A program made the translations under genes and the position numbers. Shown here in pieces: positions 1-10,284 of a stretch of DNA of 64,000 nt (the first letter of the stretch is position 1; every line of letters starts with the position of its first letter). The stretch is from Onthophagus taurus. Taxonomy: Eukaryota > Arthropoda > Insecta > Coleoptera > Scarabaeidae. The notes below the pieces were generated by a model that was given only the letters and a program-made list of their open reading frames with translations, did not search any database and was not told the DNA's origin. Location: NCBI RefSeq assembly GCF_036711975.1, contig NC_091967.1, positions 30,729,501 through 30,793,500 on the forward strand, in the 5' to 3' direction.

Positions 1-104
1 AAAATATTTGTGCTGATAAAATATAGAACCTGACGTTTTTTTGCTCATATTGATATCTCAATCTGTTCGGAAGTTAAAAAGGGGGGGTTACTTTTCGCTA
101 GCTG
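1..104. mobile_element. Right terminus of a family-B mariner (rest lies outside the window)
   Basis: These bases match the right end of the complete family-B element at 28017-30357, including the poly-G tract and the terminal GCTAGC..CTG. Only the last ~100 bases are in the window. They end at TATA (105-108), after which the family-A element begins directly, so the two elements abut at a TA target. Confidence 0.8.
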
Positions 105-439
105 TATACAGTGTGTCCCCGGATTGTGTCCCCGTATGGTATAATTGACGATAAATTTTTGAATTCAAATTCCATCTTTTACAATTAAAGTCTGGATGTC
201 ATAAAACGAAATATAACCAAGTTTTACGTTAAATGTCCTCAAAGTACCAAAGTTAACGCAAGAAGTTTGATAACCGTTGCAAGTAAAGTGGTCTTTCTGA
301 GCAATGTACAGCAAAAGTTGATTAAAATAAAATGTTTGTTATGTTAAATTATAGTGATATGCCGAATTTTATTAATTTAGGATATAAAAGCAAAATGCAG
401 ATTTTCAAATCATAAGATTAACAAAACATTTTCAGTGTA

Positions 440-3163
440 CAGGGTGGTTCAAATTCGATGTCCGAATAGGCTAACTCGGAAACTATAAGAGTTAGACAAA
501 AAGTAGCTTACATGTCATGATCTCGTTTTTCGAGAAACTGCTAATGCCGAAAACCTCATAGCGCTATCGTCTTTTGTTTTTCCCCTAGAGGCCAAAATTG
601 GAAATATCGTAAAACCAGCAAGTGCAATTATCTTCGTTATTATTATAGGTGGAGTATTATAACTAAGACATTATATGGACACTTTTTTGTAGAGAATTGG
701 ATGACGTAGTCAAAAAAATTTTTTCGGTTTTAGATTTTGAGATATTATCACAATTTTCGTTTTTTTAAATGGAAACAACCACTGATTATTCGCTTATTAA
801 ATTCGTTATTTTTTTCTGATTACAAAAATATAGGGTTCGACAGGTCTATTTCTTATTGTTTTAGAATAAAGCCAAAAATAAACATTTTTTATAAAATTTC
901 CATCTAGTATCATCGGCGAAATTAAATTTACAGTTTCCTGTAAATTACGGGGCGGTAGGTAAAATCTAAAAAGTTAACAATTAAATAAGAAGATAACTTC
1001 TGGTATTTAAAAACAAATAATTATGTTTATTACACCAACTGTTAATACGGAAATATTTAATGACTTGCATTGCTTCACACTATTTTATTAGCAACTTGAT
1101 AAATTATTAAGTGGCAGATTTTAGAAATTGTAGGTTTACTACATACCTACATTTCTTAATACTTTATGAATAACTTTTAAAAATTTTCACATCTATAAGA
1201 TTGACATTATTTAATATATTATTTGTTTTTGTTAGATCAAATAGTATTTATAAATATTTTATTAACGCAAAAAAATAGTAATTTAACAACAAATACTAAT
1301 AATTTTATTTTCCAAATATTATTAAAACAATGCTACAAAAAATGCTCAAATTGACCTCCTCTTTTTTCGATGCAAATTTCACAACGCTTTCTAACACTGT
1401 TTATTGCGTTAAATATACTTATATTTGGAATAGAATTGAGACAATGCTCAAAATTTATCTTTAATTCTCTTATATTTCCATTATCCATTAAATATAACTG
1501 GTTTTTGATGTAGCCCCAGAGAAAAAAATCCAGTGGCGTCAAATCCGGTGATCTTGGTGGCCACCGATGGTTTCCGCTGGAACCAATCCAGTTGTCTTCA
1601 AAATTAATATTTAAAAAATCAGTTATACGCCTAGCAGTATGCGCAGGAGCGCCATCATGTTGAAAATATAGTTTTTCCGCATCACGTAAAGGTAAACCAT
1701 CAACATATCTTTCAATGTGGTTTGTTAATATGTTTAAATACCGTTCCGCATTTAAATTTTCTTGGTATATTTGATATGCCAAAACTTCATTATTTAGCAA
1801 TGCTACCCATACGTTAAAACCAAAGCGACCTTGAGTACGCCTTTCAATGGTATTTTGGGGATTAACGTTCGACCATATATGTTGGTTATTTCTGTTAAAT
1901 ATCCCCGCACTGCTAATGTGTGCTTCATCGGTCCAGATAATTGCTCTACTGAAAACTGGGTTTTCATTAACCTGATCTACGTACCAACGGCAAAATTCAA
2001 GCCTTCTTTGGGTATCACCATCTCGTAAATGATGTATGATTCGAGGAACGTATGGCTTATACTTGTGTTTATGAAAAACACGAAGACAGCGATTTCTGGA
2101 AATACCAAGATCATTCTCCATTTCGCGGCTTGATATCGACGAATTTGCTGTAACTGCCGCTAAAACATTTATTTCTTCGTCTTCATTTTCTTTATAATAC
2201 GATTTTGGTCTAGGCTTTTTAAAAGAACCGAATGTTTTTAAATTTTTTTCTAAACGACTAAATATTTTCGCATTTGGCTGCCTTCTTTCCGGATATCTAT
2301 TAAAATACAACTCTGCAGCCAATTCACTACTTTTATTTTGTAATATGTAACATTCTAACATGTCAAACTTTTCAAAGTTTTCGTAATTCATCTTTAAAAC
2401 AGGATTTTTAAAGTGACACTTTTTGAATACAAACAAATGTTGCTATGTTTATTTGAATTCAAAAGAAAAATATATGAGCGCCATCTATCAATAATTTATT
2501 AAGTCATTTAATAATAATATTAAATATTAATAAAAAATGTGAAATAATGCAATCTATTCCAACTTTTGTGTAAAACATATATAAATTAAACAGTTCAACA
2601 AATTTATTTGTTTCAAACATCAGAAATTTGTTTCTTTAATTTTTAGTTATAGTACCATAATTTACAGGAAACTGTAAATTTAATTTCGTCGATGACACTA
2701 GATGGAAATTTAAAAAAAAAGTTTATTTTTGGCTTTATTCTAAAACAATAAGAAATAGACCTGTCGAACCCTATATTTTTGTAATCAGAAAAAAATAACG
2801 AATTTAATAAGCGAATAATCAGTGGTTGTTTCCATTTAAAAAAACGAAAATTGTGATGATATCTCAAAATCTAAACCGAAAAAATTTTTTTGACTACGTC
2901 ATCCAATTCTCTGTAAAAAAGTGTCCATATAATGTCTTAGTTATAATACTCCACCTATAATAATAACGAAGATAATTGCACTTGCTGGTTTTACGATATT
3001 TCCAATTTTGGCCTCTAGGGGAAAAACAAAAGACGATAGCGCTATGAGGTTTTCGGCATTAGCAGTTTCTCGAAAAACGAGATCATGACATGTAAGCTAC
3101 TTTTTTTCTAACTCTTATAGTTTCCGAGTTAGCCTATTCGGACATCGAATTTGAACCACCCTG
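440..3163. mobile_element. Mariner-like DD41D element, family E, nested in family A
   Basis: The termini read CAGGGTGGTTCAAATTCGAT and its reverse complement, flanked by TA at 438-439 and 3164-3165. The inverted arms are very long (~510 bp, 440-~950 and ~2655-3163) and show only scattered differences. Between them lies one transposase gene on the minus strand. The element is inserted in the left half of family A, so it is younger. With an open transposase frame it is the best preserved mariner here. Confidence 0.88.
1333..2391 (-). CDS. DD41D mariner-like transposase, uninterrupted frame
   Basis: A 352-residue frame is read from the ATG at 2391. Fifteen more in-frame residues precede it but without an ATG. 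The order is an N-terminal helix-turn-helix region, first catalytic Asp in IIWTDEAH, second in FQHDGAPAH, and third in SPDLTPLDFFLWGY. I count 41 residues between the second and third Asp, hence DD41D (Mos1-type mariners have 34). The length is normal for the superfamily and no stop or frameshift is visible. The gene lies between ~510-bp TIRs. It would cut and paste the element at TA sites. All three acidic residues are present, so activity is possible, although TIR divergence suggests the copy is not brand new. Confidence 0.88.
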   Translation of the reverse strand: MNYENFEKFDMLECYILQNKSSELAAELYFNRYPERRQPNAKIFSRLEKNLKTFGSFKKPRPKSYYKENEDEEINVLAAVTANSSISSREMENDLGISRNRCLRVFHKHKYKPYVPRIIHHLRDGDTQRRLEFCRWYVDQVNENPVFSRAIIWTDEAHISSAGIFNRNNQHIWSNVNPQNTIERRTQGRFGFNVWVALLNNEVLAYQIYQENLNAERYLNILTNHIERYVDGLPLRDAEKLYFQHDGAPAHTARRITDFLNINFEDNWIGSSGNHRWPPRSPDLTPLDFFLWGYIKNQLYLMDNGNIRELKINFEHCLNSIPNISIFNAINSVRKRCEICIEKRGGQFEHFL

Positions 3164-3189
3164 TACATACACTTTTTGTTTTACATAAC

Positions 3190-4024
3190 CACAAAAATAA
3201 AATCCCATAATAGATAAATTCGGACTTCTTGACGGCCATGGTTGCGGACCATATCTACAAATCCATCTTTTTCCAAATAACGTTTAAATACTTTTTAATT
3301 AAAATGGTCGAATGTGTGCCGCAACCATCTTGTCGAAAATATAATTTATTGCGTTTTTCTAAAAGCACACCGTGAAGATAATTAAATAAACAATTTTCTG
3401 GTATTTCCAAATATAGGTGTTGATTCAAATTGCCGTTTATGAAGGAAGTTTCTGGGAATACTGGCGTTTACAAGCAGCGTTTACAATTATGCGATAATGT
3501 GGATTAGTCTTTGATCAGAATCGACAATTTTGTGATGTAACCACTCCATTAGTGGTGAACGATGCTTCGTCCGAAAATATTATGCTTTTTAAAAAAGTTT
3601 TGTCTTTCAAAATTTTGTACCCAAGCCACAAACAATAATCTAAACGTTTTGCTTCATCACCTAATTCGATAGTGTGATTAAATTTTGGTTTATACAGCAA
3701 TATTTTATTTTCTCGATAAATTCTTTGTACATGGGATTTACTTATACCGACTTGAACTGCCCTTTCTCTTAACGATACTTTACCGTAATCCATTGCGTTT
3801 GATACTGCAACAATCGACCCCACATCATGTTCATCTAAAAGCTTTTTTTCCTTTCTTTTATTTTCCACATTGCCTGTTTCTGAATTTTTTTAACAACTCT
3901 CTTAATTGTTTTTGTAGTACTAAAAATCCAAATTTTTCCTCAAATTGCCTTAAAACTGCATTGTAACTAATGTTCCCCAATCCATAGCACTGCACTATAA
4001 ATATTTTATATTGTAATGTAAACA
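3190..4024 (-). pseudogene. Decayed mariner-like transposase of family A
   Basis: On the minus strand an N-terminal helix-turn-helix segment (about 4024-3870) is followed by a 117-residue open stretch (3515-3868) with the second HTH (SKSHVQRIYRENK) and the first catalytic motif IIFSDEASF. Downstream to ~3190 a WPSRSPN-like block and FCGY recall the third catalytic region, but the catalytic Asp there is not preserved and several stops and frameshifts intervene. The gene sits at the right end of family A and is non-functional. Confidence 0.7.
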
Positions 4025-4438
4025 TGATCAATTAATATTTGACAATAGGCTAAAGCTGAGCTATCAAATGATAATTGTTAGTTCACTCAGATCATTTGTT
4101 TTTATTGTAAAACGAAATAAAAGAAAAAAATTATCAAGAAAAAACTAATTTTTTCTTTTATGTACTAAATTAATAAAATTCCGCATATGGCTATAATTTA
4201 ACATAACAAACATTTTATCTTAATCAACTTTTGCTGTACATTGCTCAGAAAGACCACTTTATCTGCAACGGTTAACAAACTTCTTGCGTTAAGTTTGGTA
4301 GTTTGAGAACATTTAACGTAAAACTTGGTTATATTTCGTTTTGTGACATCCAGACTTTAATTGTAAAAGATGGAATTTGAATTCAAAAATTTATCGTCAA
4401 TTATACCTTACGGGGACACAATCCGGGGACACACTGTA

Positions 4439-4977
4439 TATATATATATTTCTTATCTGAATCCCAATTTTCTCCAATAATCTCTGAAAATTATTGGCAC
4501 AAAAAATTATATGATGCAACAATAGTAATTCCAAAAAAAATAAAATAGAATTGAAAATAAAAATTAAAAGACTACAACAAAAAAAAAAAGAATCATCAAA
4601 TCAAAAAGAATTATTAAACAAGATTTACACAATCGAATAACGTACCTTATGTGACGAAAAAGCCTTAACCCAACCAAAAATTCAACAATTGAAAACTTTT
4701 TCTTAAATAACTACGCTTTCTTATAACGTTTACGGAGCGTAAGATAATATGATTCTCTTTACTCAAAGATTAGAACGATACTGGCAAATCAACCACCCGT
4801 CGCTCGTTACAAACCTTCGAACCAATCAAAAAGCGACAACCTGAAACCAAAACCGACCAAAACCAGTCTCTAACAACAATCTGAATTCAAATTTTTAAAA
4901 ATTCAGACGACAAGAATTTTAATCAAACACAAAAATATAAGTAACGGAAAACAAAACCGTTACAGGTGGGCGATTAT
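4439..4977 (-). other. AT-rich stretch, possible truncated LTR
   Basis: No gene is visible. Read on the minus strand, the right part begins TGTAACGGTTTTG, a common insect LTR start, and contains a TATA-like ACGTTATAAG before reaching the family-A element. No matching second LTR, primer site or gag/pol is present, so an LTR is only suspected. A short TA run sits at 4437-4448. Confidence 0.3.
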
Positions 4978-5316
4978 TAGTTCAGACATTGGATGATTAG
5001 GTTATTTAGTTCCGACATGGGAGTGGTGAGTTCAAACAAATCGGATGTGCTTGTTTGTTGCGATTGGTACGTGAGGAGCGGTTTTGTTGCCGGCAATAAT
5101 GTTCCACGGGGTGGACATTGTTTTTAGGAGCTGGGGGAAGAATCTTTTGGGAGATAGTTGGTGGTTTTTGAGGAAGTCTTACGTTTCGTTTTCGTAGGGC
5201 TTCTGCGTACTTCGGACAATCGGTAGAGTTTATCGCGCACTCGGCTGTTTTGTGTTCGCCTGTACACTTTACGCACCTGGGTTTCGCGTAACAATTGGAC
5301 GTTAAGGCTGGATTTG
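4978..5316 (-). pseudogene. LINE ORF1 C-terminal part (zinc knuckles), detached by a Harbinger insertion
   Basis: Minus-strand translation gives SNCYAKPRCVKCTGEHKT followed by a Cys, an arrangement typical of gag-like zinc knuckles in Jockey-type ORF1 proteins, then a proline-rich tail and stops. It continues the ORF1 at 7963-8770, whose last residues (CKNCLMWRH) begin the first knuckle, so the Harbinger at 5317-7954 split one reading frame. The segment ends near 4978, possibly just inside the start of ORF2. Confidence 0.65.
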
Positions 5317-5440
5317 GTGCTCGACCGACAATCTGCGCTGATGAGTCGGTCCTGACGAAACGCGCTCAGCGTCAGCTCGCTGTTTGTTCAGTGCTTCGCT
5401 ACTTGACGAACGGAAGCAGCCAATGACAGTCCCAATAAAA

Positions 5441-7418
5441 ATGAACGCGTTAAGGAATTGTATCATACTCGGATATTATATTCGAAAACGAAGTCGAAAT
5501 AAAAATAGAAGACGCTATCATGTTCACCCAATAATTGCACAAAGACAGTTACAAGGAGAATTTAGCACGTTATATTCGAAACTACGAGAGCACGAGGACA
5601 AATTTTTCGACTACTTTAGAATGTCTATCAGATGTTTTGATGAATTAGTAGCAAAATTTGAAGAAAATATAAAACGTCAAAATATGTTTAGAGCTCCAGT
5701 ATCACCAACGGAAAGAGTGGCCGTCACTTTAAGGTACGTATTGTATAAAGTTTCATATATATATATATACACAAATAACTTTTTAAGTAGTGTTTATACA
5801 GAAGCATAAAAAAGTTATTTAAGGTTAAGATAATCTGATAAATCAGAATTTGAATTGACGCCTCCGATTTGCATGTTGGAGTGTTCGTCTACTCTTATTT
5901 CGTGAGATTCACCTCCATCTGCAAAGATAGTTGCTTGTGATGCTGGTGATGTTAAAATGATAGAGGAAATGGAAGATTCAGGGCGACCATAAGAATCAGT
6001 AGATGATCCAGGGTGACCATAACCAACATTTAAAGTAGAGTTATTAGTTATTTCCATTGCGATTTTAATTACTTCTGAGCGGAAATGTAATTTTTGCTGT
6101 ATGGTAAAATTTTTAGTAATTGGCAAAAGAGAAGCAAAAAATGCCATATCGTCATTTTGCAACATGGCTGTGTTGTCCTTAAACATCTTTACCATTTCCC
6201 TCTCAAATTCGTCGTTTTCCGCATCATTTTTATTCCTTTTTAGACGGTTTCTCTTAGTTCCTGGGAAGTTGGGTGGAATAACAGAAGTGATTTGGGAAGT
6301 CCCCTCTGTACTAGAACTTATTGAATTTTGAGTATTACTTGTTGTACTCATTGTCGGTAGAGCCGTTGTGATAACATTAGTGTCTTCTATGGTTTCGCTT
6401 CTTGGTGTCATATTAGTTATTGTGGATTGACTTTTTTGAAGTGAATCTTCGATGCCCACCGCATGATGTTTATCAAGAAATTCCATCAGGTCGAAGTATA
6501 CATATTTTTTCAGCTTTCCACCTCCTGCCCCAGACCTGGTGTTTTTTAATGTATTTCTGCATCTAACATACCGGTCATTTGCAGTTTTCCACCGTTGTTG
6601 TATGCTTCTGTCTACAAGAAAATAAAATGATTAGTGTGTATTTTGGTTTTAGGTTTCTTGCGACTGGACAAACATTCGCAGATCTTCATTTTAGTTACCG
6701 GCTTGGTATAGTAACCATCAGTGGTATTGTAAAAGAAGTATGTGCAAATATATGGAACGTACTTCAGGAAGAATGTCTTTCGATCCCTAGGTCAGAAGAC
6801 GGATGGCTCACAATAGCAGCCGGCTTCAAACATAAGGCAAACTTACCTAACTGTGTTGGATGTATAGATGGAAAGCATGTTAGAATTATTCGTCCCGAAC
6901 ATAGTGGAAGCTTGTTCGCTAATTACAAAAAACATTATTCTATTGTTTTATTGGCGATGTGCGATGCTGACTATCGCTTTACATACATAAATGTAGGTTC
7001 ATGTGGAACTGATTCCGATTCTTCAATATTCAAGAATACTACGTTGTATACCAAACTGCACAACGGCGAAATAATTTTACCACCTCCAACACCATTGCCT
7101 AACACAACCGCATTCGGTATATCGAATAAAATTTTGAGACCTTACGTACGTAGTAATATGACATGTAAAAAGAAAGTATTTAACTATAGGTTAAGTCGTG
7201 CAAGAATATATATCGAATCTACTTTTGGAATAATGACAAATAAATTTAGAATATTCCACAGACCTATGAACACTTCCGTGCCGAATACAATAAAAATAGT
7301 CAAAGCTTGTTGCGTTTTGCACAATTTCGTAAGAGAGCGAGATGGTTACAGAGAAGAGGATACGTATACCATTGATGGTTTGCAAGACCTTAATATCAAT
7401 AGAAACCAGGTCAGGTGA
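5441..7418 (+). CDS. HARBI1-like Harbinger nuclease, two exons (5441-5733, 6653-7418)
   Basis: Exon 1 encodes the N-terminal helical domain ending TERVAVTLR. A GTACGT donor at 5734 and TTTTAG acceptor at 6651-6652 join it in phase to FLATGQTFADLHFSYR, exactly where HARBI1 proteins continue. The DDE_Tnp_4 core follows: GCIDGKH (first Asp), INVGSCGTDSDSSIF (second Asp) and RIYIESTFG (Glu). The spliced length is about 352 residues, normal for the family, with no internal stop. I chose the ATG at 5441 because MNALRNCIILG fits family N termini; a longer frame upstream has no better start. The intron contains the antisense MADF exon 2. The product is the catalytic subunit and needs the MADF partner for DNA binding. 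Confidence 0.85.
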
Positions 7419-7713
7419 TACATTGAGGGATAAATTCGCCAACTATTTCACTTCCCCCAATGGTGCAGTGCCATGGCAAGACAATTGTATATTTTAATTA
7501 CAAATTAAATAATAAAATGATATAAAATTTGTTTTATTCAGTGAACGTATCATCTTTTTTACTTACCTATATCTTTTTTGGTACCATCCGATAGATTCGA
7601 GCCAGCCATCCTTTTAACCTAGCAGCACGGTCTTTATATAAATTATGAGATAAGTCCCATAACTGTGGTTGAAGGCGCACTTCAGTAATTAATCGTTCAG
7701 TATCAATATTCAT
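5815..7713 (-). pseudogene. Harbinger MADF-BESS DNA-binding protein, two exons (7713-7567, 6611-5815)
   Basis: Exon 1 starts at ATG 7713 and encodes the first MADF helices (LITEVRLQPQLWDLSHNLY). A GTAAGT donor follows at 7566 and an acceptor (TTTTCTTGTAG) at 6612. Exon 2 gives RSIQQRWKTANDRYVRCRN and KYVYFDLMEFL, completing MADF, then a Ser/Thr-rich linker and a BESS motif (FFASLLPITKNFTIQQKLHF). The stop is at 5815. In this copy exon 1 runs into TAG just before the donor; one extra A in the A-run at 7571-7584 would restore the phase, so this is a one-base deletion or a homopolymer sequencing error. The intron contains exon 2 of the nuclease on the other strand. Confidence 0.75.
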
Positions 7714-7954
7714 ATTGTTGATGTGACTGTACATGCGCCGATGAATCAGTCAAGTAATGAATTGCATCATATACTTTACCGCCCGTCAGCTGACCGACGT
7801 TCGCCGGGCGGACGCGTTCGACCGACGGTCTTCGTCAGCGCTGCGTAGCCGTACGCACGCTGTTGTTCATCAGCGCAGCAGTGAATTGACCGATGCACTT
7901 ACTATGATATAGGTACGCACGTTCGGATATCAGCGCCGACCGTCGGTCGAGCAC

Positions 7955-8770
7955 TAAATTCAGCCTAAGTGTCTCCACATCAGACAGTTCTTGCACTGAA
8001 TAAGCATTTTGTTATTCTTAACATGATCCCAGAACAACACGCGTGTTCTGAGGACATATCTAATCGATTCCTGGATCGTTTTCAAGGATTTAATTTTTGT
8101 GAAAGTTACCAGGAACATGGGGAATTTCGTTCCTCCCATCTTGAAGTATTTGCTTACTTCGATGTCGTATTCGTTTAGTATGTCCTCTTGTATATCCTTA
8201 GGTTCGATCTGATGCGGGAGTCCGTCTAGGACGAAGGCTTTTTCCCGCTCTTCTTCTGGCGTATGCGTATGGAAAGACACGTTGCTGGAGCGGAGTCGGT
8301 TTATTATATCTCTTCTGGCATCAGGGTTCGTCGTGTTGATTGTACATTGACCATTAGAATATCTTAGGCTATAGCTATTTTAACCGACCCACTTGACGTC
8401 GGTGGTGATTTTCGAGTGGTTTGAGAACCCGTCGATGTGCATGTGTGCACGGGATTGGATTGGGGCTTTTTTTATGGAGGCTATTTCCTCGGGAAGAAGG
8501 GAATATTTGTTCGACATGGGGATTGTAGCGATGATTTTTACGGTTGAGGTTGAGGGAATGGGTTCTGGTTGTTTGGAAATTTTGGTTACGGGAGGGTTTG
8601 AGGTTATTGTTTTACTAATTTTGAGTTTTTTAGGGCCTTGGGACTCGTCGCTGGAGACCTCCATTTCGTCGGAAATTTGTGAGGCTACGGAGTGTTCCGT
8701 AGTAACTGTGGAGTCTAAATCTTGTTCGTCAGTTGACGTACGTTTTAATTTTCGTGTCCGCCAGTTTGTG
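7955..8770 (-). pseudogene. LINE ORF1 N-terminal part (PRE_C2HC-type gag-like)
   Basis: Two open stretches on the minus strand (8664-8380 and 8280-7960) read as one ORF1: an acidic, Ser/Pro-rich N terminus, then EEREKAFVLDGLPHQIEP and ILNEYDIEVSKYFKM, typical of the region before the zinc knuckles in Jockey-clade ORF1, ending in CKNCLMWRHLG where the Harbinger element interrupts it. A stop near 8378 separates the stretches. Upstream to ~8900 lies its probable 5' UTR. Confidence 0.6.
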
Positions 8771-9682
8771 TTTGCCCATAGTGGGCCGCGTTTTAGTCAC
8801 TTTTTCCTTATTTATTCTTTTTATTAAAAGTTTTAAAACTAAAAGGCACAATTTTACCATTTTCGATCGCACACCGGTACTTGCGCGAGTACCTAATTCA
8901 AATTCAAATAAAACTTTATTAATTATAATTTTTTTTTGAATGAGGTAATTACATTTCACTTAAGAACTAGGTAATATATCTTAAATATTTCATTTTAAAC
9001 TTATCTGGGGCAGAGAGCATTTTAAGTTTGCTTTAGTTATATATCGCGGGTATTTACAGGGGGGATATTTACAGGGGGTATTGGGGAATAATAAATATAT
9101 ATACATATACACAGCCAGTTATTCTAATTCTTTTTCAGCAACTCGCTGGACGCCATAAACGGTTCTTTCAACCCAGGTGGTTAAAAATGTTTGGGCTGTT
9201 TGAGGTTAGGGATTTTGGGGCGTTTTGGGGATATTGGGAAAAGGGGGGGGGGGTTGTCAGTTGTAGGGGTTTTGTATGTTTTGGGAGTATGTGCTTGTTT
9301 ATATGTCGGGCATGAGGTTTAGGTTGTTTATTTCGTGAGGAAATCGGTATTTCCTGTCTTGCGTGGGATGGCTGGTTATGTTTTGGATTATTGGATTTAG
9401 GTGGTATTTGGTGCTCTTATAGAATTTTTGGTTGAGTTTGGAGAGGACTTGTTTGATCGGTTTGGTTTGTGTGATTTCGTGGAGGTGATGGATGTTTATG
9501 TATCGATTGTAGTTGGAAATAATGCGGAGGGTTTTGTTTTAGCAGGTTTGGAGTTTCTTAAGGTTGGTTGGAGCGGCGTTAGACCAAATAGGGGCGGCGT
9601 ACGTTAATGAGGGGCGCATGATGGTGGTGTAGAGGAGAGTTTTGTTTTTCAGAGATAGCGAACTTCTGGATATGAGAGGGTA

Positions 9683-9869
9683 AAGAGTAGTAGTAGTTTA
9701 TATAAATAATTTAAACTCTTTTTAGAATTACAAGTTAGACGTGTCGTCTTGTTGAAAGTTTGTAATCGAATAAATTTACATCAAAATATCAACAAAATGG
9801 TAACATAGCAATTTGGGTAATTTGATAAAAAATTTTAATTTCTATGTGAAGGTAGGCTGTGTACGCTAC
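9683..9869. mobile_element. Unclassified 187-bp insertion with 8-bp duplication AGAGGGTA
   Basis: AGAGGGTA occurs at 9675-9682 and 9870-9877. Removing the insert and one copy rejoins the LINE-1 reading frame (KAIYPL continuing into SRSSSLSL). The insert is AT-rich, non-coding and contains AATAAA. The 8-bp duplication suggests a hAT-type MITE, but no clear TIR is visible. Confidence 0.6.
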
Positions 9870-9966
9870 AGAGGGTATATAGCTTTTATGGTGGAGGATG
9901 CTTTGGCGATGGATTTTTGGATGTGGTTGGAGAAGGTGAGTCTCTGGTCGAGTGTGATGCCTATAG

Positions 9967-10284
9967 TCGAGCCGTCGAATTTGTGCAGTGGTAAATCACC
10001 GTGACAGGTACTTACAAAAAAAGGGGTAGTCGGTTCCTTCGTTATGTAACCGCCTACTCCCGCCAGGGTCTATAAGGCGCAGCTACACTATACGACAATA
10101 AACCTTCTTTTACAGTGCGTCGGCGGCTTTTATTATTTTTTTGTCCCCAGTAACGCGCTCAGTGCGCTACCCCCAGGAGGGGTGTGGTCACTTACTTTGA
10201 CGAATCCGAACAGGGCGACCTTCGATGTGAGAAATTTACCTACCTGTCACGGTGATTTATCACTGCACAAATTCGACGGCTCGA
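9967..10284. mobile_element. 318-bp MITE with ~47-bp terminal inverted repeats
   Basis: The ends TCGAGCCGTCGAATTTGTGC (left) and its reverse complement (right) continue as inverted arms to GACAGGTA with one mismatch. CTATAG flanks both sides (9961-9966, 10285-10290), although this hexamer is itself palindromic. Removing it restores LINE-1 coding (KTEIKYL joined to GITLDQRL). The interior is non-coding and holds TATAAGGCGC and AATAAA. Confidence 0.7.

Larger units (their letters stand above)
109..4436. mobile_element. Mariner-like element, family A, long TIRs, TA target
   Basis: Both ends read CAGTGTGTCCCCGG inward and are flanked by TA (107-108, 4437-4438). The inverted arms are about 270 bp (109 to ~380 and ~4166 to 4436) and nearly identical by eye. 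The extreme end repeats GTGTCCCCG twice. The element carries a decayed transposase gene at 3190-4024 and was later invaded by family E at 440-3163. Its boundaries are firm. The family name is mine, and membership in Tc1/mariner rests on the TA duplication and transposase motifs. Confidence 0.85.
5317..7954. mobile_element. PIF/Harbinger element H1
   Basis: The ends read GTGCTCGACCGAC inward on both sides (left 5317, right ending 7954), and similarity continues to GCGCTGAT, about 26 bp. The interior carries the two genes expected of Harbinger: a HARBI1-type nuclease and a MADF-BESS DNA-binding protein. The 3-bp target duplication is not clear (TTG against TAA), so the exact boundary could be off by a base or two. 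The element interrupts a LINE ORF1 inside its first zinc knuckle. Confidence 0.8.
4978..8900 (-). mobile_element. LINE-3, 5' part only (5' UTR, ORF1), split by Harbinger H1
   Basis: The element starts near 8900, directly after the A-rich 3' end of another LINE, and runs leftward through ORF1 to about 4978, where it stops close to the ORF2 start. It contains no endonuclease or reverse transcriptase. Boundaries are approximate. Confidence 0.5.

Noticed and set aside
10020..10240. Solo LTR within the LINE-1 RT
   Set aside because: AATAAA and TATAAGG hinted at an LTR, but the ~47-bp inverted flanks and restored coding show a TIR element.
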